Source: Paulinella micropora (lineage: Eukaryota > Cercozoa > Imbricatea > Euglyphida). From it: a stretch of DNA of 27,509 nucleotides. The notes below the pieces were generated by a model, which was not told where the DNA came from, searched no databases, and saw only the letters and a list, made by a program, of their open reading frames with translations. Every line of letters begins with the position of its first letter. The first letter of the stretch is position 1. A program made the position numbers and the translations under genes. Of this stretch, positions 8,873 to 16,571 are shown piece after piece. The DNA lies in the NCBI GenBank assembly GCA_009731375.1, contig BJOX01000018.1, positions 1,531,480-1,558,988 of the forward strand. The letters run 5' to 3'.

Positions 8873-10110
8873 CTGATCCTCTACGAAGTTAGCAATAATA
8901 TTGACATTTCCTCCTCCACCAACAGAGACAGACTTCTGTGTAAAAATCAATACATCACTCGGTGATAGGTATATATCATAACTTCTAAGATTGATTTGTT
9001 GAGTTGAAGCACTATTTACATATAGTTTAAAAATTGTTGTTCCGTTTGCGATAGCACTCGCCTTTGTGTCAGTATCTACAATTGAATACTTAGAATCAAC
9101 ATCTGCAAAACCTGCTCCAGTTAGTGTTCCATTTAATACCATTCTGACAACATTTGACTTAGTATCTTCATTCGTAATACTTATCAAAGTGGGATAAACA
9201 TTTGAATAATTTGTTAAATTAGCACCGCCCGCATCAAATGTTGCTTTATTCCTGATACTAATAATAGGGCTTTCAGTTGTGTTTGCTGCTTTACTTCCTT
9301 CCACTTCGTTTGTTATACTTGTGTTTATTGTATTACTTCCTTCAATAAATAATCCAACACTTGCTGTTTTAAGAGTTTGAATTCCGGTAGAAGCATCATT
9401 CCTCATTAGTGCGGTAAATGGTAAAGTAGTGTTTCTTAGACTTACACCCGTGTTGGCATTCGCATACTTAATAGTATGGACTAATTGAAATTCTCCCGTT
9501 GTAGGATTTTCAATAGAAAACCTTATAGCACCAAAGCCTAAATATTGAAATTGAATTTGGAATACATTTCCTTTACTCTAATCAATAACAGGCATATCTT
9601 TTGTTCCATTGCACGGGTCATCCCAGTTTGCTTGTTGAATATAAGTTGCTGTCCCTCCTTTGGCATGTAGAATTCGCATCCCGACATTAGTTTTATAAAA
9701 ATAGAAACCATTTGAAAAATCACTTTCACCAATTCCTACCAAGAATAATAGTCTTTTGTGTCATCAGTCGTCCATATAGCAGTAAAGCGTCCAACAACTC
9801 CCATACCAGTCCGATATTTTATTCTTCTTTTACTTGTTAGGATAGCAGTTGAAGTATTGTTTGCTTGAGTTTTTAATTCCGCCATATTATTATTAAAAGA
9901 AACACTAGCATTTGTCTGAGTTAATGACCATATTCGTGTATTAATGGTGTATGGAAAAATTTCCTGAACAACTGGCGTAAGTTGGCTTGTTAGTGCTTCA
10001 CCGAAAGCGGTTTTCATATTGTTGGTTTCAATATTACCATCATATCCAACTTTGACATTTATAAAATCTCCGTCTGGATTTTGTGCGATCAAGTTTCTCT
10101 GGTGAGACAT
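8870..10110 (-). pseudogene. Phage-like virion structural protein (about 410 codons, two breaks)
   Basis: Starts at the ATG at 10110 (MSHQRNLIAQNPDGDF) after TTTATATAAT. It contains a region with NNMAELKTQANNTSTAILTS and GMGVVGRFTAIWT, then, after a frameshift at about 9736-9750, VFQIQFQYLGFGAIRFSIE and LPFTALMRNDAS. This resembles a beta-rich structural protein seen in tailed phages and some large DNA viruses of algae and protists. The C-terminal third is Thr/Ser/Asn/Gly-rich like a virion-surface domain. A TAG at 9578-9580 is a second break. It sits directly downstream of MCP in the leftward virion block, so a virion role is likely. The family comparison is from memory of its pattern, and the precise function is unknown. 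Confidence 0.65.
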
Positions 10111-10162
10111 ATTATATAAAACAAAAAAATAATTTTCTTTTTTATTTTTTCTTTATTCTTTT

Positions 10163-10182
10163 GAAACTTTTGTAAAAGTTTC
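10163..10182 (-). terminator. Perfect hairpin downstream of MCP (second)
   Basis: GAAACTTT-TGTA-AAAGTTTC, an 8-bp perfect stem with a 4-nt loop between the MCP stop and the start of the next leftward gene, followed by A/T-rich sequence. Confidence 0.55.
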
Positions 10183-10199
10183 ACAAAACCTTTTTGCTG

Positions 10200-10218
10200 A
10201 AAGATTTTCTAAATCTTT
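10200..10218 (-). terminator. Perfect hairpin immediately after the MCP stop codon
   Basis: AAAGATTT-TCT-AAATCTTT, an 8-bp perfect stem with a 3-nt loop. It abuts the MCP stop codon at 10219-10221. It is unrelated in sequence to the TGATATTT family but has the same placement, directly after a stop codon. Confidence 0.6.
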
Positions 10219-11704
10219 CTACGTCTTAATAATTTCAATACCTCTTATAATTACATCTTGCTGAAGAATGGCAAAAGTGTAGTGATTGAGGTTGTTTCCC
10301 GCAGTAGTAGAAACGAACTCATATCGTCGCTCGGTGTCAAGGCTCAGACCAGACTTTTCATAACCTTCAACATTCTTCTCGTGAAGTGGGCGGTTGTTAT
10401 CCCAGTAATCAACATGAAACCAGTTGTATTTATAGATATCGGTGTTTAGGATAGCACTTCCCTTCAACTTATCCTTCAAAATCATATAGTCTTCATTATC
10501 AGAAGTATCAATGTCAAATTGTTGCATTCTGCTACCATCAATAGTAGTATAATAAGTTCTAATTTTAGTGTCGTTTCTGTGGTCATTGTCGAAAGAAGTA
10601 GAAGAACTTTCTGAATTATGAAAAGCGGATGTATAGATACGACGAATTCTTTCACCCTGTGATCTGTTCATTTTTACCACAAAGTTCTGACTTGTACTTC
10701 CAAGGTTGTGCTTCCACGAGATAGGATATTCAATAGTAAATCTAAACCCTTTACCAGCGATTTTGCTTTGGACACCAAGGATAACATTTGGGTCTGTTTC
10801 AACCGCGAGAAACAAGTGCAAATTTGAAACAACAGCACCAGTTGCACCAATTAATGTTAGTGGCACTGGTTCCCATAAACATAGTTCTACTAGTTCCTTC
10901 CCATACAATCCGCATATCCATAATTTCATTAAAACCAAGTGTTTTATCAATTTCAAAAATAGTTCCAAAAATCATTCCCAAAGGTAATTTAACATTGATA
11001 ACAGGTGTGTCATTCGCAGTATTGACGGCATCAGCACCTGCCTGAATTGTTCCAACTTCAAAATACTTCGCCTCCTCGTAAGCGACATTAACAAATGAAC
11101 CTCCTACTCCGTTAAAACTATTCAAAAGGTCATCATGACGACGAGCACTCATTGATGGGAGATTTACCAATGTCTTGACACTATTACCGACAGCGTTAAT
11201 AGAGTTAATTATAGCACCACTCACATCTCCCGCATTAGTTGCAGTAATCTGAATGTTTCCGAAAGTGGCTGCACCAGCAACTACAGTAGCACCAGCGCCC
11301 GCGGGTTGAAAATGTCTTGAAGCAATATTCAAAGTAGCATCATTAAGCACATTACACTTCTGAAGCAACGCACCGCTAGAAACACCTCCACCATGGTTCT
11401 CCAAAGACATATACTTATCATAACTGATTTCGGGTTTCCAAATCATCTTGGTATAATTTCCCACATGTTGAAGATTACACAGATACTGCCCGCTTCGGCT
11501 TCGTAATTCAATACTCCTAATCATACTTAGACAATCCATGAAGATACGATTAGCATTGTTCTGTCCCGGGTTCCGTGGAGTGTAAGTAAATCGCAACACA
11601 CTACGGGCGAGGTTCAGCGGGCGGGTAGGGATTTCAAAGGTGCTTTCATTATCTCCCGCTGTGGTGAGTGTAATATTACCAGAGCCTTCACGACTTGTAA
11701 GTAA
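10219..11704 (-). pseudogene. Major capsid protein, double jelly-roll (frameshifted)
   Basis: Two overlapping leftward frames together cover a protein of about 490 residues, the usual Polinton MCP size. The first (to about 10830) contains FEIPTRPLNLARS, IFMDCLSMIRSIELRS and a long Ala/Gly/Thr/Asn-rich loop. The second contains GFRFTIEYPISWKHNLG, YNWFHVDYWDNNRP and a C-terminal strand ending IIRGIEIIKT. The layout of two barrel domains joined by a loop-rich middle, together with gene position, fits the DJR major capsid. A one-base shift lies at about 10830-10870. No ATG begins the frame: an in-frame TAA at 11705-11707 precedes it, so the start codon is lost or non-canonical. Family assignment rests on length, composition, synteny and pattern. 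Confidence 0.75.
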
Positions 11705-11725
11705 TTAAAATAAATATTAAGTTTA

Positions 11726-12536
11726 TTATCTCGCCTTTAACAAATTGAAAAATGAATTAAATAAACTAAAGTAATTAGTTTCACGATAAACAAGCAATGT
11801 CATAACTATTCCCAAACCATTAAGATTAATTGCTTGGTCGTTTTCGTCCGTCAAGTAAAATCTAAATATATTGTTTGAATTAGCGGACAATGTTTTTCAT
11901 ACTCAGACCCGCTTCCATCATAGATAACAGAACCAAAAGGAATTTCGTTGGCAGTGTATATTTCTTGTAGCACATGATTATCACCTTCATTCACCAAATC
12001 CGATTGAAGGTATAAAGTCTTTTCTCCAGTTAGAATAATCACATTTGGCGACTTAATAAAATCATTGGCAAAGAAATATGTTGAATTTCTATCAACACCC
12101 ATTACCTCATGAATACGAGTATCACCATCAAATATAAACCGCGGTTGAATACCTCCGTTATTTGAAACACTGAATGTTAATTTACCATCCTCCGCTTCTG
12201 TGTTTGTATTGTTGCTTGAGACAACATAAGTATAGTCATTCGGACTTTCTGCCGTCAATATCTCAGATAGTTTATTTTTTAAGTTGTTCATTGTGTAGTT
12301 GCCCTCAGGTATTGTAATTAATGCCTCATACCAGTCTTCGGATAATGTAAAAGTATTATATGGTGAAGCCACGGAGTAATACGATTTCGGCACATAAATA
12401 TGAAGAATTTTGCAGTGAGTTGGATTGTCTAGTCCCTTCATATTGATTTCATGTGTAAAGTCGCTGTCTGTTCCCGTTATTCTATTTTACTATTTATGTA
12501 ATAGATACCAGAACTTCTTCCTCCCTTGTACTCCAT
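11726..12536 (-). pseudogene. Minor capsid (penton-like) protein candidate, two frameshifts
   Basis: The leftward gene directly upstream of MCP. The start is taken at the ATG at 12536 (MEYKGGRSSGIYY), which leads after a frameshift at about 12475-12485 into the long frame with HIYVPKSYYSVASPYNTFTL, a PEGNYT turn, SPNVIILTGEKTLYLQSDL and IPFGSVIYDGSGSEYEKH. A second shift at about 11870-11885 moves the C-terminal part, YLTDENDQAINLNG, into another frame that stops at 11726-11728. The order of motifs (KSYY, NTF, SPNV, LTDE..LNG) is that of a conserved Polinton/PLV protein beside MCP, generally taken as the minor capsid. About 270 codons in total. The penton identity is inference from synteny and pattern. 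Confidence 0.6.
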
Positions 12537-12598
12537 CGTAAGTGCTTTTTAAAAAACCACTTACAAACTCAAAAATCTATATATTAGAAAAATATCTT

Positions 12599-14230
12599 TT
12601 AAATAAAAGTATCAAAATGACCATACCCATTCTGTGCTTTTAATTTTTCCGCTTCGTCTTCTTTTAAGTCTGTATAGCCACTAGCAAATTTAAATCGCAC
12701 TCCTTTTGCTCGCTCTAAAAGAAACCGCATTGAGTGCCATCCACATGTGTCGCTCGTATCAGATTGTTGTTTAACTTGATTAACTTTCATTAACACATAT
12801 TTATCAGGATTACTTCGGTCAATTAGCCGTTTCATTTGTTGTTGAAAGTCTTCCGTCGGTTGATATTCTGCTAGCGGGTCATACACTTCAACACTCCTAT
12901 CTTTATTTAGACTTACCCATATAGCCATCCACTGTTGTCCTTTTTTATTGCTCGGGTCAGTATTCATAATAAATCCGTATTGCCTTCTTTTTTCTGGATT
13001 TAATTTATATATTTCATCACTCGCAATTGTTCCTAAATACCATCCATATTTTTTCATTATGTCGTTGATTTCACTAGTCATTAGCCCCTTACCTACTTTA
13101 CCAATTCCTACCGCATCTGATTCTGGTTCGGTTTCTGCTTCAGTCATATTTGCTTGCGCATCTTCAGGCTCTTGTATAATAGGTTGTTCTTCTTTATTGA
13201 CTTGTTCAACTTTATTGTCTTGTTCTTCTTTATTGTCTTGTTCTTCTTTATTGACTTGTTCTTCTTTGTTCTCCTTGGCTTTATCTACTTCTTCTTTCTT
13301 TTTTGCTACCGCACCTTCTCTCCATAAATCAAATTCAACCCATGCTTGTTGTGAATTCAACACTTGGTCAGTTATAATTGGACTTTTGTATAGCCATTGT
13401 TTTAACATTTCAGAATAGTTTATTTTTCCACCTCTTGGTGGTTTTATGTCATGGATAACATGTCCAATAAATCTTAGTTTTTGAATAATATTTTCATTAG
13501 AAGGATGAGCATTTCGTCGTTTCTTTCTAATAGTCTCAGCAAACATACCATCAATTATTTTTTCCCGTTTTGTTTGTTTATGTTTCTCCTCTTCTTCCGC
13601 ATCCTTTACAATAACTCCTCTCGTTTTCCTTGGCGGTCGTCCTTTTGGTGGTGGTGGTATCATAGGCGGTGCTACTGGTGCCATTAATAAACCCTGTCTA
13701 TGTCGTCGTTCTGCCTGTAGTTCCTGAATAAGTCGTTGTTCCTTCTTCTGTTCCCTATCCTTTTCTTCCTGTCTTTCCTTAATCTCCGCCAGTTGTCTTT
13801 TATGTTCCCTATCCATTGTTTCTTTTAGTTCCTTAGCATCGGATTGGATTTTTCTTTCTAGTCTATTATTTTCTTCTTCAGCATCCGCCTGTGCTTTTTT
13901 TTCTTTTTGGTCTATCTCATCAATCTTATCGTATTTCTCCTTCTTAAGTTTGTCTAAGTGGTCATTAATGGCGGTTCTAGTATTTTGTTCAATTTCAGAT
14001 AGGCTTTGGACTTTTCTTAAGTNNNNNNNNNNNNNNNNNNNNNNNNNNNNNNNNNNNNNNNNNNNNNNNNNNNNNNGTTTAACAATTTGAAGTGTGCTCA
14101 TATCATTTGTCTTTTTACCGAAATTAAGATAATATTTTTTACCCTTGTGGATAATATACGGCTTCCCGCTTTTATTTCTATAAACCCGCGGTGGTCTTAA
14201 TTTCTGTTTCTTCGCTTTCTTGACGACCAT
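12599..14230 (-). CDS. Adenain/Ulp1-like cysteine protease with long N-terminal region
   Basis: Open across 543 codons, including an assembly gap. The N-terminus is very basic (MVVKKAKKQKLRPPRVY), followed by a Lys/Glu/Arg coiled coil (roughly residues 75-200), a Pro-rich linker, an NKEEQ-type repeat region and a C-terminal protease domain from about residue 390. The domain has Asp in YDPLAE (about residue 451), Gln upstream of the nucleophile, and the nucleophile in DTCGWHSMRFL (Cys about residue 496). The expected catalytic His of a G-x-H-W motif is Gln here (GQQW, codon 12932-12934, residue 433). In this family the protease matures virion proteins. With Gln at that site this copy is predicted weak or inactive. 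Starts after TAATATACA; the next gene in the block is the minor capsid. Confidence 0.8.
   Translation of the reverse strand: MVVKKAKKQKLRPPRVYRNKSGKPYIIHKGKKYYLNFGKKTNDMSTLQIVKXXXXXXXXXXXXXXXXXXXLRKVQSLSEIEQNTRTAINDHLDKLKKEKYDKIDEIDQKEKKAQADAEEENNRLERKIQSDAKELKETMDREHKRQLAEIKERQEEKDREQKKEQRLIQELQAERRHRQGLLMAPVAPPMIPPPPKGRPPRKTRGVIVKDAEEEEKHKQTKREKIIDGMFAETIRKKRRNAHPSNENIIQKLRFIGHVIHDIKPPRGGKINYSEMLKQWLYKSPIITDQVLNSQQAWVEFDLWREGAVAKKKEEVDKAKENKEEQVNKEEQDNKEEQDNKVEQVNKEEQPIIQEPEDAQANMTEAETEPESDAVGIGKVGKGLMTSEINDIMKKYGWYLGTIASDEIYKLNPEKRRQYGFIMNTDPSNKKGQQWMAIWVSLNKDRSVEVYDPLAEYQPTEDFQQQMKRLIDRSNPDKYVLMKVNQVKQQSDTSDTCGWHSMRFLLERAKGVRFKFASGYTDLKEDEAEKLKAQNGYGHFDTFI
14023..14076. other. Assembly gap (54 N) within the protease gene
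   Basis: A run of N inside the region coding the start of the coiled coil. Its length keeps the frame, but the true size is unknown. Confidence 0.98.
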
Positions 14231-14278
14231 TGTATATTAACAAAAAAAATACTTCTGTGTTATATCAAATTATTTTTT

Positions 14279-14605
14279 TTAGAATTTAAGGGCACCTCGT
14301 CCTCTCTGCTTACCATACCCCAGTCTTGATGCTACAGCACCAACACTACCAGCGTAAGGCACCCCGACACTACTTAATGCTCCCGCAGTCCTAGAGATTA
14401 ACTTATTACCGCGAAGAAATTTATCAACGGCCATTGCGGTTTTGCCAACTTTTTGCCAGTTAATTTTACCGCCAGCCTGTCCCTTGCCTCCTTGCTTCTT
14501 CTTGCGACCAGTTTTCTTTTTACCTCCAGCCATGTTGGTGCTTGAGTTAATAGTTCGTTTGCCGATTGTTGGAATGACTTCAACACGAGTTGTTTTTACT
14601 ACCAT
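14279..14605 (-). CDS. Small basic Gly/Lys-rich protein
   Basis: 108 codons from the ATG at 14605, or 84 from an internal Met at 14533. The N-terminal half is extremely basic (MAGGKKKTGRKKKQGGKG). The C-terminal half is a hydrophobic Gly/Ala stretch (KINWQKVGKTAMAVDKF, then SSVGVPYAGSVGAVASRLGYG). Small proteins with this composition occur in the same place in other Polintons and PLVs, and recall adenovirus core or membrane-active peptides. A DNA-condensing or membrane-lytic virion component is plausible but unproven. It has a TATA-like block about 25 nt before the first ATG. Confidence 0.6.
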   Translation of the reverse strand: MVVKTTRVEVIPTIGKRTINSSTNMAGGKKKTGRKKKQGGKGQAGGKINWQKVGKTAMAVDKFLRGNKLISRTAGALSSVGVPYAGSVGAVASRLGYGKQRGRGALKF

Positions 14606-14649
14606 AAAAGATAGATGATTATATAATACAGAAAAAAATAATTATTTAA

Positions 14650-14685
14650 GATATTTTATTCTGACTTCGTCATCATAAAACATCG
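14650..14685 (+). terminator. Hairpin unit 3a (orphan)
   Basis: GATATTTTATTCTGAC ... ATAAAACATCG, a family member oriented as if ending a plus-strand gene, though no such gene exists here. It matches unit 4 (19886-19922, opposite strand) at 35 of 36 positions. Confidence 0.6.
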
Positions 14686-14720
14686 TTTTTTTTGTTTTTT
14701 TTTTTTGCTTTAATGGTTTC

Positions 14721-14775
14721 CGATGTTTGAGAATAAACGAGAGTGCGTAGCACGAAGTGAAATTCTCAAATATCA
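14721..14775 (-). terminator. Hairpin unit 3b, starting on the ATPase stop codon
   Basis: On the minus strand it starts TGATATTTGAGAAT, and the TGA (14773-14775) is the ATPase stop. Perfect 9-bp stem TTTGAGAAT / ATTCTCAAA and an inner GTGC-GTA-GCAC. A 35-bp T-rich spacer, with GCTTTAATGGTTT also seen in the pair-2 spacer, separates it from unit 3a. Confidence 0.7.
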
Positions 14776-15597
14776 TTTTAGTCTAAAATTAAAATTTTTG
14801 CGTAATTCGTCATCAACACTTGAGACATAAAGAAAATTAAATCTCTCCTTTGTTGCTTCGTGATACTTTTGAAGAAAGTAATCAAAGTCAAAAGATAAGT
14901 CTAAGTGTTTATACACGAGTTCCATTTTGTCCTGAGATTGCCCCGGAAAGATTAATAGATAATCTAACTGCTTAATGGCTTCTGGCCGTAGGTCGTTCAG
15001 ATACTGGCTTGACATAATAACCTTACTTTTATAGTGTCTGTTCTTTTTTAACAAATCACTTACGGACTTGTCTCTTAATCCACTTCCTAAATCATCCAAA
15101 ACAAAAACAACCTCTGGAGAAATATACTTGCTGGGTCTTTCTTTTGGTGCCTCCGAGGCGCTCTGTTTCTTTTTTTCTTCTTTTCCGAAATAAAGAAATT
15201 GTGGCTTCTCTATTTCTTCTTTGTCTTGTTTTGCTTCTCCTTCGTGTTGCTCGTCATGTCTGTTCAGTTTGTCTAACTCATAATCAATGACATTTACACC
15301 ATCTGATTTAAGAAAGGTATATATTGCCATCGGGTTGCCTCTGTTCTTAAAGTGCTTTACCATTGCTTTATAAATGTAGTCCTTGTGTATCGTTGAAGCA
15401 ATAATGACAATACGGGTTTTTCTGTCTGTAGTCCGTTTCAGTATTTCAAAGAGTGCTGTCGTTTTCCCGCTCTTCTTACGGGCGAGTAGAAATATATTTG
15501 CGTAAGGTTCGTTAAATAATTTATAACCTTTTGCTTTTTTGTTTCCATCACCATCTTGTTTTACGGGCGTCACCTTAACATTATTGATTTTTTGCAT
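14773..15597 (-). CDS. FtsK/HerA-type DNA-packaging ATPase
   Basis: The start is chosen at the Met at 15597 (MQKINNVKV), because the upstream extension overlaps the neighbouring gene. 274 residues. Walker A is the ARKKSGKTT loop near residue 40, Walker B the VVFVLDDLG strand near residue 163, followed by KVIMSSQYLNDL as the sensor region. A charged insert between them (about residues 105-155) is rich in Lys/Glu. This is the A32-like genome-packaging ATPase of Polintons, virophages and NCLDVs, which pumps DNA into the preformed capsid. The frame is intact. It lies 10 bp downstream of the 121-residue gene in the leftward virion block and ends on the TGA of hairpin unit 3b. Confidence 0.9.
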   Translation of the reverse strand: MQKINNVKVTPVKQDGDGNKKAKGYKLFNEPYANIFLLARKKSGKTTALFEILKRTTDRKTRIVIIASTIHKDYIYKAMVKHFKNRGNPMAIYTFLKSDGVNVIDYELDKLNRHDEQHEGEAKQDKEEIEKPQFLYFGKEEKKKQSASEAPKERPSKYISPEVVFVLDDLGSGLRDKSVSDLLKKNRHYKSKVIMSSQYLNDLRPEAIKQLDYLLIFPGQSQDKMELVYKHLDLSFDFDYFLQKYHEATKERFNFLYVSSVDDELRKNFNFRLK

Positions 15598-15607
15598 CGT
15601 GTATATT

Positions 15608-15973
15608 CTAAGCAAGAAATTCCAAACACACAACAATTCTTCCCGCTAAATTTCCTGTGTCAATATTTCCGCTGTCAGTTTCAAGGACTTTAAATGTATA
15701 TTGTCCGTCAGTCCATCCGACAACACCCAAATTATAACCGAGGTTTGAAATGTTTGCTGTGGTGCCGTCCGCAAATGTTCCAATAATTCCAATTCTATCC
15801 ATGTAAAGAATTCTGGTTTTGGTTTCGGTCTGGTCGTTCATATAGTGGATAAATTTTACATTCATTTTGGTGGGTATGAATGACATTTGAATATTCTTAT
15901 TAAATGTTTTGCTTCCTCCAGCAAAATCATTGCTCAGAAAAATAATCCGCTGATATTTATATTCAGTAGCCAT
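15608..15973 (-). CDS. Small conserved-looking protein of the virion block
   Basis: 121 intact codons starting MATEYKYQRIIFLSND. The predicted make-up is beta-rich, with aromatic-containing strands (FIPTKMNVKFIHYMNDQ, ILYMDRIGIIGTFADG, RIVVCLEFLA) and no signal peptide or membrane segment. It is placed between the ATPase and the membrane-protein/fibre genes. I recognise no domain. A capsid cement, spike-base or other minor structural role would suit the fold type and location. Its ATG overlaps the ATG of the antiparallel Cys-rich ORF by two bases. Confidence 0.65.
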   Translation of the reverse strand: MATEYKYQRIIFLSNDFAGGSKTFNKNIQMSFIPTKMNVKFIHYMNDQTETKTRILYMDRIGIIGTFADGTTANISNLGYNLGVVGWTDGQYTFKVLETDSGNIDTGNLAGRIVVCLEFLA

Positions 15974-16229
15974 GATTATATTAATGATGATAAACTTTTT
16001 ATTAATTAATATTTCTGCTCGGACTGCCTGCGACTTTTACTCACGGGTCAGTGAGAAAAAAAATGAGAGTTGTGCTTATTGTATTCAGAAAGGAATAGAA
16101 ACAAAATTTAGATGTGTGTATAAGCCTATGAGTGATTGGTGTGTTAGTTTTGATGAAGCCATTCCTTTAATTTGCTCAAATGATGCTATGTGGTATAAAA
16201 CTCAAGTATATGAATGTTCATTTCTTTGA
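15972..16229 (+). CDS. Small Cys-rich protein with signal peptide, antiparallel in the virion block
   Basis: 85 codons on the plus strand, the only rightward frame between 8727 and 19971 that looks real. Residues 1-19 (MIILMMINFLLINISARTA) form a signal peptide or membrane anchor. The mature part begins with Cys and has seven Cys spaced like a small disulphide domain (C-x14-C-x2-C-x10-C-x8-C), somewhat reminiscent of PSI-type Cys knots. It fills the gap exactly between the divergent 121-residue gene (ATGs overlapping) and the convergent two-TM gene (stops overlapping by 12 nt), which supports a true gene. Function unknown; possibly secreted or on the virion membrane. Confidence 0.55.
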   Translation: MIILMMINFLLINISARTACDFYSRVSEKKNESCAYCIQKGIETKFRCVYKPMSDWCVSFDEAIPLICSNDAMWYKTQVYECSFL

Positions 16230-16571
16230 ACTAGAAGGTGATGGAAGGCAAATGCCGATGAGCAATGTTAGGATTCCGACATAAGTATTAGCAACCTCGC
16301 ACGGCAAGTTCTTTTCAGATAGCCTTACGATACAAAGGGTTATAATGGAGATAATGACACCCATTTGAAATAAGTATTTAATAAGTCGGCTGTCGGTTGG
16401 TCTGTTTTTTATACAACAACAATTCCAGTTATCTTCTAACTCATGCTCTACTTTTTTTCCCTCAGTCTTTAGTTCTACTTCAAGAACACGAGACTTTAAT
16501 TCTGGAGTTAGTTCGCCATCCATATCCATAATAGGTGGTGGTCTGTGAAGTCTAGTCGTATTATTTGACAT
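16218..16571 (-). CDS. Two-TM membrane protein
   Basis: 117 codons from the ATG at 16571, which overlaps the end of the fibre gene. The N-terminal 60 residues are cytosolic-type with a Pro patch (RLHRPPP) and a CCC cluster. They are followed by two membrane segments (YLFQMGVIISIITLCIVRL and YVGILTLLIGICL) and a short Ser/Lys tail. The pattern RLIKYLFQM, then TM, a short loop with Cys, TM and LPSP is familiar from Polinton and PLV membrane proteins. Intact. Possibly a virion-membrane protein co-expressed with the fibre, given the start/stop overlap. Confidence 0.7.
   Translation of the reverse strand: MSNNTTRLHRPPPIMDMDGELTPELKSRVLEVELKTEGKKVEHELEDNWNCCCIKNRPTDSRLIKYLFQMGVIISIITLCIVRLSEKNLPCEVANTYVGILTLLIGICLPSPSSSKK

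Noticed and set aside
9538-9732. Leftward 64-codon ORF
   Set aside because: Out of frame with the phage-like structural gene, which reads through this region in another frame.
12948-13418. Rightward 156-codon Ser/Leu/Cys-rich ORF
   Set aside because: Antisense of the Glu/Lys-rich protease linker; repeats mirror the NKEEQ repeat.
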